The translations under genes and the position numbers were made by a program. From Wenyingzhuangia gilva (GTDB lineage: Bacteria > Bacteroidota > Bacteroidia > Flavobacteriales > Flavobacteriaceae): DNA of 64,000 nt. The stretch's first letter is position 1. Each line of letters opens with the position of its first letter. The stretch covers positions 186,001 through 250,000 of the forward strand of contig NZ_JAUMIT010000005.1 of assembly GCF_030519655.1 (NCBI RefSeq). Direction: 5' to 3'. Shown in pieces: positions 57,558-64,000 of this stretch. Below the pieces are notes generated by a model. That model made no database searches, was not told where the DNA came from, and saw only the letters and a list, made by a program, of their open reading frames with translations.

Positions 57558-58583
57558 TTATTTTCTTTTAGAAGAGTCTCTAACAATAAGTTCTGCTTTT
57601 AAAATAGTTTTATTTAGAACAGGTTTCCAGTTTTTGTCATTCACTCTTTTTAAAAATTGTTGAGCTACTAATTTTCCAATTTCTTTGTTATGTTGAGAAA
57701 TGGTGGTAATTGTTGGTCTTATTAATGAGGTAAAAGGTTCGTTACTAAATCCAACCAAAGCAATTTCTTCGGGAACTTTAATATTGTTTTCTTGTAATAT
57801 TTGTAAAGCTCCTAAGGCAGCATAATCACCAGCAGCATAAATAGCATCGGGTCTATTAGGTAGTTTTAGTAATTCTTTAGTTTTTTCTCTTCCATTTTCA
57901 AGAGTAAGATTACTTTCTTTAATAAGATTGGTGTCTAAAGGTAGATGATGCTTTTCTAAAGCATCAACATATCCTCTAATTCGATTCTTGTAGATCCTTG
58001 TTTGACTCAAACCTGCTAAATGAGCAATTCTTTTACATCCTTGTTCCACCAAATGTTCTACAACCAAGTGACTACTTTCATAATCATCAATACCAATATA
58101 ATCTACCCCAATGTCATTTTCACCTCTATCATATAGTATTAAAGGGATTCCTTTTGATTTTATTTTTTCATAATGACTAAAGTCAATGGTTTCATTAGCC
58201 AAAGAAGCAATAATTCCATCTACTTGTGTTTGAAGTAAGGTTTGAATATTTCTACATTCTTTATCATAAGATTCGTTTGATTGAGTAATGATGACATTAT
58301 ATCCTTCCTTGTTTAGTTCGTTTTCTATGCTTTCTACCACCGTAGAAAAGAAATAACTATTTGTTTTAGGCACAATAATTCCAACCAAATTACTTTTACC
58401 ACTTCTTAAAGCAGAGGCTAGTTGATTGGGTTGGTATTCTAACTCCAAAGCTACTTTTTTAACAGCTTCTTTGGTTTTGTCGCTAATTCTGGGATTATCG
58501 TTTAAAGCTCTAGAGACTGCTGATGGGGTAATCTTCAAAACGTTAGCAATATCTTTTATGGTAGTTTTTCTTTTGTTTTTCAA
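57558..58583 (-). CDS. LacI-family transcriptional regulator of the hexuronate module
   Basis: A 341-residue LacI/GalR protein: HTH and hinge at residues about 7-60 (TIKDIANVLKITPSAVSRAL, LASALRSGKS) and a periplasmic-binding-protein-like sensor domain after that (GIIVPKTNSYFF, DGIIASLANE). It is divergent from the dehydrogenase/KDG-kinase operon and two matching palindromes lie in the gap; one overlaps its own predicted promoter, suggesting autoregulation. The effector is probably a sugar acid intermediate, by inference from the genes beside it. Confidence 0.94.
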   Translation of the reverse strand: MKNKRKTTIKDIANVLKITPSAVSRALNDNPRISDKTKEAVKKVALELEYQPNQLASALRSGKSNLVGIIVPKTNSYFFSTVVESIENELNKEGYNVIITQSNESYDKECRNIQTLLQTQVDGIIASLANETIDFSHYEKIKSKGIPLILYDRGENDIGVDYIGIDDYESSHLVVEHLVEQGCKRIAHLAGLSQTRIYKNRIRGYVDALEKHHLPLDTNLIKESNLTLENGREKTKELLKLPNRPDAIYAAGDYAALGALQILQENNIKVPEEIALVGFSNEPFTSLIRPTITTISQHNKEIGKLVAQQFLKRVNDKNWKPVLNKTILKAELIVRDSSKRK

Positions 58584-58596
58584 AATATTACTTATA

Positions 58597-58618
58597 TTTG
58601 TTCAATCGTTTGAGCAAA
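58597..58618. promoter_or_regulatory. LacI-type operator 1
   Basis: 22-bp imperfect palindrome centred on CG (core TTCAATCGTTTGA) located 14 bp before the lacI-type start codon. It overlaps a minus-strand -7 box TACATTTG (58615-58622, with ATTG 20 bp further upstream) and touches a plus-strand TATATTTG (58593-58600), so binding here could block both directions. Confidence 0.75.
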
Positions 58619-58724
58619 TGTAAATATAAATACGTTTTTATTCAATATTTACAAGTTTTATTTTTAAATTTCTAACTTTATGACAATCAGTGGGTTTTTG
58701 AGGTTAGATTTTTTAATTAGAACC

Positions 58725-58742
58725 TGTTCAATCGTTTGAACA
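58725..58742. promoter_or_regulatory. LacI-type operator 2
   Basis: TGTTCAATCGTTTGAACA, 18-bp palindrome (only the central positions break symmetry), sharing its core with operator 1. Ends 23 nt before the dehydrogenase start; centre-to-centre distance to operator 1 is about 126 bp, which would allow a repression loop. Confidence 0.8.
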
Positions 58743-58765
58743 ATAGTGAGAAATTTTAATATTGA

Positions 58766-59773
58766 ATGAAATATATAGTTTGTGAAGAACCTGGTGTTTT
58801 TCTGTTAAAAGAAAAGCAAGTGCCTGTTCCAGAAGAGAATGAGGCTTTGTTAAGAGTTAAAAAAGTAGGGATCTGTGGTACAGATTTACATGCATACTCT
58901 GGAAATCAAGCTTTTTTTACATATCCAAGAATTTTGGGGCATGAATTGGCTTCTGAAATTGTAGAAATTGGAGAGAATGATAAAGGATTAAAATCTGGAG
59001 ACAGAGTTGTGATTATGCCATATGTAAGTTGTGGAAAATGTGTAGCCTGTCGTAACGGAAAAACCAATTGTTGTACCGATATTAGTGTTTTAGGAGTTCA
59101 TTCCGACGGAGGAATGCAAGAGTACATTACGGTTCGTAAGGATTTGCTATTGCCTGCTAATCAATTAAGTTATGATCAAATGGCTATTGTAGAGCCTTTA
59201 GCTATTGGAGCGCATGCCATTCGAAGGGCTAATGTGCAAAAAGGAGAAACAGTTGTGGTAGTAGGTTGTGGTCCTATTGGAATTGGAATGGTAAAATTAG
59301 CACAAATTGCCGGAGCAAAAGTTATTGTTTTAGATGTAAATGATGACCGATTAAAATATACCAAAGAGGAAATAGGAGCAGATTATGTTATTAATGTGAA
59401 TGATCAACCTGTTGAGAAAATTATTGAAATTACGAACGGAGACATGGCAACTGCTGTTTTTGATGCCACAGGTTTTAAAGGAGCTTTAGAAGTAGGAGTT
59501 GATTATATGTCGCATGGAGGAAGGTATGTTTTGGTGGGGTTGTCTAAAGGAGATTTAAATTTTAATCATCCAAAAATTCATGCCAAAGAAACAACTATTA
59601 TGTGTAGTAGAAATGCAACTACTGAAGATTTTGAACATGTTATCAATGTTTTAAATCAATTTCCAACAGAGTCATTTATTACTCATAATGTTCCGTTTAC
59701 AGAAATGATATCACATTTTGATAGTTGGACAAAGCCAGCTACAGGAGTAATCAAAGCAACGGTAGATTTTTAA
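58766..59773 (+). CDS. Zinc-dependent alcohol dehydrogenase, L-galactonate 5-dehydrogenase (LgoD)-like
   Basis: A 335-residue medium-chain dehydrogenase. Catalytic zinc site CGTDLH and GHE; structural zinc site with four Cys in CGKCVACRNGKTNCC; Rossmann motif GCGPIG. The stretches GICGTDLHAYSGNQAFFTYPRILGHE and KETTIMCSRNATTEDF resemble E. coli YjjN/LgoD, which oxidises L-galactonate to D-tagaturonate. The following genes (KDG kinase, KDPG aldolase, altronate dehydratase, tagaturonate reductase) would complete that route. It could act on another aldonate or polyol. First gene behind LacI operator 2. Confidence 0.8.
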   Translation: MKYIVCEEPGVFLLKEKQVPVPEENEALLRVKKVGICGTDLHAYSGNQAFFTYPRILGHELASEIVEIGENDKGLKSGDRVVIMPYVSCGKCVACRNGKTNCCTDISVLGVHSDGGMQEYITVRKDLLLPANQLSYDQMAIVEPLAIGAHAIRRANVQKGETVVVVGCGPIGIGMVKLAQIAGAKVIVLDVNDDRLKYTKEEIGADYVINVNDQPVEKIIEITNGDMATAVFDATGFKGALEVGVDYMSHGGRYVLVGLSKGDLNFNHPKIHAKETTIMCSRNATTEDFEHVINVLNQFPTESFITHNVPFTEMISHFDSWTKPATGVIKATVDF

Positions 59774-59813
59774 TAAAAAATAATATAATAGAAATAAGAT
59801 TCAAATCATAAAC

Positions 59814-60848
59814 ATGAAGAAAAAGGATCACAAAGTCATCACCTTTGGTGAAATTTTAGGAAGATTGTCTCCTCAAAATAATTTAAGATTTAGTCAGGCT
59901 ACAAATCTTGAAGTTAATTACGGAGGAGGTGAGTTTAATGTTGCTGCATCATTAGCAAACTACGGGATTAGGACTCAATTTATTACAGCTATTCCAGATA
60001 ACGCTATTGGAGATTGTGTTATTCAAAGCATTAGAAGTAGAAATGTGGGGGCTAAGCATATTCTTAGACAAGGAAAAAGATTAGGTCTTTACTTTTTAGA
60101 AAATGGAGCCTCTGGTCGTAATAGTAGCGTGGTTTATGATCGAGAAAATTCTTCTATTTCTGAAGTACAATTAGGACAATTTGATTGGGATATTATTTTT
60201 AAAGATGCTACAATTTTTCATTGGAGTGGAATTACACCAGCTTTGTCTCAAACAGCAGCGGACGTTTGTTTGGAAGCAATTAAAGCAGCATCAGAAAGAG
60301 GTTTAACCATTTCTACAGACTTAAATTATAGAAGTAAACTTTGGAAATATGGTAAACAACCTAAAGAGGTGATGCCAGAATTATTAAAATATAGTAATAT
60401 TCTTTTGGCTGACGTAGATACGGCGATGTTTATGTTAGGAAAAGAAAAAATTAACCCTGATTATAGTAAAGATGAAGAGATCAAACTTCAGTTTGATAAA
60501 ATCATGGAAATGTTACCTAAAGTCCATACTATTGGAATGACTTTTAGAAATTCAGTAAACGCATCACACCAAAGAATAGGTGGTTTGTTATATAAAAATA
60601 ATGAACTTTATAGAGCTCGTATTAAAGAAATTACACCTGTGGTAGATAGGGTAGGAACTGGAGATGCTTTTATGGGAGGATTGCTTTATGGATTAATTGG
60701 TTATGAGGATAATTTACAAAAAGCAGTAGCTTTTGCAACAGCAGCATGTGTTATTAAACATACCATTTTTGGAGATGTAAACAGAGCATCAAAACAAGAA
60801 GTAATTGATTTTATGGAAAGTGATGGATCTGCTTTGGTAGATAGGTAG
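59814..60848 (+). CDS. kdgK: 2-keto-3-deoxygluconate kinase (PfkB family)
   Basis: A 344-residue ribokinase-family sugar kinase. N-terminal GEILGRLSPQ and substrate-site NYGGGEFNVAASLANYG; C-terminal PfkB signature DRVGTGDAFMGGLLYG with the catalytic Asp. It phosphorylates KDG to 2-keto-3-deoxy-6-phosphogluconate in the cytoplasm. Family alone would allow other sugars; the adjacent KDPG aldolase and altronate dehydratase fix the likely substrate. It is 40 bp after the dehydrogenase. Confidence 0.9.
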   Translation: MKKKDHKVITFGEILGRLSPQNNLRFSQATNLEVNYGGGEFNVAASLANYGIRTQFITAIPDNAIGDCVIQSIRSRNVGAKHILRQGKRLGLYFLENGASGRNSSVVYDRENSSISEVQLGQFDWDIIFKDATIFHWSGITPALSQTAADVCLEAIKAASERGLTISTDLNYRSKLWKYGKQPKEVMPELLKYSNILLADVDTAMFMLGKEKINPDYSKDEEIKLQFDKIMEMLPKVHTIGMTFRNSVNASHQRIGGLLYKNNELYRARIKEITPVVDRVGTGDAFMGGLLYGLIGYEDNLQKAVAFATAACVIKHTIFGDVNRASKQEVIDFMESDGSALVDR

Positions 60849-60940
60849 AGAGATGTTGAATTGGTTCATCGATGATCTGATAAACAAACGATTAAACAGC
60901 TAAGCAAACAAACAATAAAAAGAATAAACGTTAAATAAAA
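60849..60940. other. kdgK-eda spacer with AAACAA-rich repeat
   Basis: A 92-bp gap with short near-repeats (AAACAAACGATTAAACAGC, AAGCAAACAAACAATAAA) and the small palindrome TTCATCGATGATC nearby; no promoter or terminator recognised. It resembles dispersed low-complexity spacers of Flavobacteriia. Confidence 0.3.
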
Positions 60941-61609
60941 ATGGCACAATATTCAAGAATAGAAGTAGCTCAGGTGATGAAAGAAACAGGAATGGTTCCT
61001 TTGTTTTATCATCCAGATGTAGAATTAGGAAAAAAAGTATTAAAAGCGTGTTATGATGGTGGAGCACGTTTGTTAGAATTTACAGCAAGGGGAGATTTTG
61101 CTCACGAGGTTTTTGCAGCATTAACCAAATATGCCATTGCTGAATTACCAGGAATGATTATGGGAGTAGGATCTATTACAGATGCTGCTGCTGCTTCATT
61201 ATATATGTCTTTGGGGGCAAACTTTATTGTGACTCCAGTTTTTAGAGAAGATATTGCCATTGCTTGTAACAGACGTAAAGTAGCTTGGAATCCAGGATGT
61301 GGAACCTTAACAGAAATTGCTAGAGCGGAAGAACTAGGGTGTGAAATCGTAAAATTATTCCCAGGAAATTTATACGGACCAGATTTTGTAAAAGGAATTG
61401 TAGGACCACAACCATGGACATCAATTATGCCAACAGGAGGAGTTACTACAGAAGAAACTAACTTAAAAGAATGGTTTGATGCTGGAGTGGTTTGTGTTGG
61501 AATGGGATCTCAATTAATCAGTAAAAAAGTATTGGCTGATAGAGATTTTGAAGGATTAAAAAAGACAGTCGCTAAAGCATTAGAGACAATTAAAAAAGTT
61601 AGAGGTTAA
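60941..61609 (+). CDS. eda: 2-dehydro-3-deoxyphosphogluconate (KDPG) aldolase
   Basis: A 222-residue class I aldolase, full length. Active-site Glu in LLEFTARGD, phosphate and substrate loop NPGCGTLTE, and Schiff-base Lys in EIVKLFPGN; PTGGVTTEE binds phosphate at the end. It splits KDPG to pyruvate and glyceraldehyde 3-phosphate. Position after kdgK gives the final two steps of the hexuronate route. Confidence 0.93.
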   Translation: MAQYSRIEVAQVMKETGMVPLFYHPDVELGKKVLKACYDGGARLLEFTARGDFAHEVFAALTKYAIAELPGMIMGVGSITDAAAASLYMSLGANFIVTPVFREDIAIACNRRKVAWNPGCGTLTEIARAEELGCEIVKLFPGNLYGPDFVKGIVGPQPWTSIMPTGGVTTEETNLKEWFDAGVVCVGMGSQLISKKVLADRDFEGLKKTVAKALETIKKVRG

Positions 61610-61632
61610 AAAATAATTAATATTTATATCAT

Positions 61633-63285
61633 ATGTCAGTTCAATACGCTCAAATAGATCCAAGAGATAATATTATTGTAGCTATTCAAGCCTTAGCAAA
61701 AGATACTTTTGTAGAGGTGGCAGGTAAAAGTTTAATGTTAAAAGAAGATATTAAACAAAAACATAAATTTGCTTTAAATGATTTTGCTGTTGGTGATGAA
61801 ATTATCATGTACGGTGTTTTAATTGGTAAAGCGGTAAAAGAAATTCCTGCAGGGTGTGCCATTACGATTGATAACGTAAAACATGCTTCTTCAGAATTTA
61901 AAGAAACTAGTGAGAAGTTTACATGGAAAGCTCCAGATGTATCAAAGTTTAAAGACAGAACTTTTAACGGTTACCACAGAAAAGATGGTAAAGTTGGTAC
62001 AGGTAACTATTGGTTAGTCATTCCATTAACTTTTTGTGAAAATAGAAATGTAGATGTTTTAGAAGGGGCACTTTCTGAAAAGTTAGGATATGAAACTAAA
62101 AAAGATTTTGCTGTTGATACTGATGCTTTAATTCAACAATACAAATCGGGAGCAAGTGCAGACGATATTTTTAATACTCCTATTATTACTACTAAAGAAG
62201 AAATGTCTAAAAACAGAGTATTCCCAAATGTAGATGGTATTAAATTTTTAAAACACGATGGAGGTTGTGGAGGTATCCGTCAGGATTCTGAAACTTTATG
62301 TAGATTGTTAGCAGGTTACATTACAAACCCTAACGTAGCAGGAGCAACTGTGTTTAGTTTAGGATGTCAAAATGCACAGATAGAAATGTTACAAAATGCG
62401 ATCAAAGCCATTGATCCTAATTGTGAAAAAACAGTTCACTATTTAGAGCAACAACAAAGTGAAAGCGAACGTGCTTTGATAGAGGAAGCGGTAAAACATA
62501 CTTTTATTGGTTTAACTGAAGCAAATAAAGTGACTCGTCAACCAGCTCCATTAAGTAAATTGGTTCTAGGTTTAGAGTGTGGTGGTTCTGATGGATTCTC
62601 AGGAATTTCAGCAAACCCAGGTTTAGGATATGCATCAGATTTATTAGTGGCTTTAGGAGGGTCGCCAGTATTGTCAGAATTTCCGGAATTAAACGGAGTA
62701 GAGCAAGAAATCATCAACAGATGTGTAACTGAGCACGATGCTAAAAAATTCTATGATTTAATGAGAGCTTATTCTGCAGCAGCAGTTGCGGTAGGATCAG
62801 GATTTGAAAACAATCCATCTCCAGGAAACATTAAAGATGGTTTAATTACAGATGCTATGAAATCTGCCGGAGCAGCAAAAAAAGGAGGGACTTCTCCAGT
62901 AGTTGCTGTGTTAGATTATACTGAGCAAGTAACTAAGCCAGGATTAAACTTATTGTGTACACCAGGAAACGATGTTGAATCTACTACAGGTTTGGTAGGA
63001 TCAGGATGTAATGTGGTGGTGTTTACTACAGGTTTAGGAACGCCAACAGGAAATCCAGTAGCTCCAGTATTAAAGATGTCTAGTAACACAAATTTATACG
63101 AGCGCATGAATGATATCATCGATATCAACGCTGGAACCGTTATTACTGGTGAAGATACTATTGAAAGTATGGGAGAAAAAATCTTAGATCATGTAATTAA
63201 AGTAGCGAGCGGAGAAGTAGCTTCAAAAGCGGTTTTACATGGTAATAATGACTTTATTCCATGGAAAAGAGGGGTTTCTTTATAA
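61633..63285 (+). CDS. uxaA: Altronate dehydratase
   Basis: A 550-residue cytoplasmic enzyme of the galactarate/altronate dehydratase family. N-terminal SAF-like domain (about 1-100, YGVLIGKAVKEIPAGCAI) joined to the large domain (NGYHRKDGKVGTGNYWLVIP, HDGGCGGIRQD, LGLECGGSDGFSGISANP, VGSGCNVVVFTTGLGTPTGNP). It dehydrates D-altronate to KDG. Galactarate dehydratase has the same fold, but the tagaturonate reductase next to it supports altronate. 24 bp after eda. Confidence 0.93.
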   Translation: MSVQYAQIDPRDNIIVAIQALAKDTFVEVAGKSLMLKEDIKQKHKFALNDFAVGDEIIMYGVLIGKAVKEIPAGCAITIDNVKHASSEFKETSEKFTWKAPDVSKFKDRTFNGYHRKDGKVGTGNYWLVIPLTFCENRNVDVLEGALSEKLGYETKKDFAVDTDALIQQYKSGASADDIFNTPIITTKEEMSKNRVFPNVDGIKFLKHDGGCGGIRQDSETLCRLLAGYITNPNVAGATVFSLGCQNAQIEMLQNAIKAIDPNCEKTVHYLEQQQSESERALIEEAVKHTFIGLTEANKVTRQPAPLSKLVLGLECGGSDGFSGISANPGLGYASDLLVALGGSPVLSEFPELNGVEQEIINRCVTEHDAKKFYDLMRAYSAAAVAVGSGFENNPSPGNIKDGLITDAMKSAGAAKKGGTSPVVAVLDYTEQVTKPGLNLLCTPGNDVESTTGLVGSGCNVVVFTTGLGTPTGNPVAPVLKMSSNTNLYERMNDIIDINAGTVITGEDTIESMGEKILDHVIKVASGEVASKAVLHGNNDFIPWKRGVSL

Positions 63286-63302
63286 TATAGTGTCAAGTAC
63301 AA

Positions 63303-63407
63303 AGTATTGAGTACAGAGTATTCAGTATTTTGTATAAACAATAAATAATTAAAATTAAAATAAAAGAATGAGTAGTACTCCGTACTTAATACTCATTACT
63401 CAATACT
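63303..63407. repeat. Inverted AGTATTGAGTA repeat in the uxaA-uxaB gap
   Basis: AGTATTGAGTA at 63303-63313 and its exact reverse complement at 63397-63407. The similarity extends to arms of about 24 nt (63303-63326 and 63384-63407) with 57 nt between. The arms themselves contain repeated AGTATT/AGTAC words. It ends 7 nt before the uxaB start. Confidence 0.7.
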
Positions 63408-63414
63408 AAAAAAA

Positions 63415-64000
63415 ATGAATTCATTAAATAGAAAAACAGCAGACGTAAAAACGTACACAGAAAGAATTATCCAATTTGGTGAAGGTAACTTTTTAAGAGC
63501 CTTTGTAAACTGGATGTTTCATGAAATGAATCAAAAAGCGGGATTTAACGCAGGGGTAGTTGCGGTTCAGCCAATTGATCAAGGGTTAATTAAAATGTTA
63601 AACGATCAAGATGGATTGTATACATTATACTTAAATGGTATTAAGAATGGTAAAGCCATTAGCGAGCACCAAATTATTGATTGTATTCAAAGAGGAATCA
63701 ATCCTTATGAGAATTATGCTGATTATTTGGCTGTTGCAGAAAATCCTGAATTACGTTTTGTGATTTCTAATACTACAGAAGCAGGTATTTCTTACAATGC
63801 TAATGATAAATTAGACGATGCACCTCAATCTAGCTATCCTGGGAAATTAACCGCTTTATTGTATAAAAGATTTCAAACTTTTGATGGAGCATCAGACAAA
63901 GGATTGATTTTGATTCCTTGTGAGTTAATCGACAAAAACGGAGATAACTTAAAGAGAATTATTTTACAATATGCAGCTGACTGGAATTTAGGAGATGCTT
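63415..64000 (+). CDS. uxaB: Tagaturonate reductase (3' end outside window)
   Basis: Open from ATG 63415 to the window end, about 195 residues of a protein normally near 480. N-terminal [19 protein letters not shown] is the nucleotide-binding start of UxaB in the mannitol-dehydrogenase family; [27 protein letters not shown] and [13 protein letters not shown] also fit. It interconverts D-tagaturonate and D-altronate. Completes the set needed to take tagaturonate to KDPG. Uronate isomerase is not seen and may lie beyond the window. Confidence 0.9.
   Translation, partial: MNSLNRKTADVKTYTERIIQFGEGNFLRAFVNWMFHEMNQKAGFNAGVVAVQPIDQGLIKMLNDQDGLYTLYLNGIKNGKAISEHQIIDCIQRGINPYENYADYLAVAENPELRFVISNTTEAGISYNANDKLDDAPQSSYPGKLTALLYKRFQTFDGASDKGLILIPCELIDKNGDNLKRIILQYAADWNLGDA

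Overview
The window is AT-rich DNA from a Bacteroidota, most likely a Flavobacteriia. The evidence is two SusC/SusD pairs, a hybrid two-component system (HTCS) regulator, many lipoproteins, promoters of the TTTG/TAnnTTTG type and tRNA without an encoded CCA. It is almost wall-to-wall plant or algal cell-wall polysaccharide catabolism; I see no transposase, phage, plasmid or CRISPR genes. Genus cannot be told from this sequence alone.

Region 1 (1-11.6 kb, + strand) is an arabinan/L-arabinose block: a GH51 arabinofuranosidase cut by the window start, three GH43 enzymes, araB, araD, araA, a lipoprotein aldose epimerase and a sodium/solute symporter. No SusCD pair is visible for it. Region 2 (11.7-11.9 kb) is a tRNA-Arg(TCT) with its own promoter and terminator.

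Region 3 (12-34.4 kb, + strand) is a xyloglucan-type utilization locus: HTCS regulator, a control region with three direct repeats exactly 22 bp apart, SusC, SusD, a surface lipoprotein, GH2, GH31 (alpha-xylosidase type), GH97, GH3, BACON-GH5 endoxyloglucanase type and GH29 alpha-fucosidase. Region 4 (34.6-41 kb, + strand) is a separate transcript: GH5, CE2 and CE20 acetyl esterases, GH3 and a small PhnB-like protein. It may serve xyloglucan, glucomannan or both.

Region 5 (41-57.5 kb) is a beta-mannan/galactomannan locus. A minus-strand operon holds GH26, symporter, GH130 mannosylglucose phosphorylase, cellobiose/mannobiose 2-epimerase, GH26 and GH5_7. A divergent AraC regulator is followed by SusC, SusD, a TIG-domain lipoprotein and a GH27 alpha-galactosidase. 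The likely route is: surface mannanase cuts mannan, SusCD imports oligosaccharides, alpha-galactosidase debranches, the periplasmic GH26 makes mannobiose, the symporter takes it to the cytoplasm, the epimerase makes mannosyl-glucose and GH130 phosphorolyses it.

Region 6 (57.5-64 kb) is a LacI-controlled hexuronate/aldonate module: LacI (minus strand) and, divergently, a zinc dehydrogenase resembling L-galactonate 5-dehydrogenase, KDG kinase, KDPG aldolase, altronate dehydratase and the start of tagaturonate reductase. Two near-identical palindromes in the divergent gap are probable LacI operators. The strongest new observations are the 22-bp phased repeats before susC, the paired LacI operators, the enzyme localisation suggested by residues after the lipobox Cys, and the GH97 with an inverting-type glutamate triad inside a xyloglucan locus.
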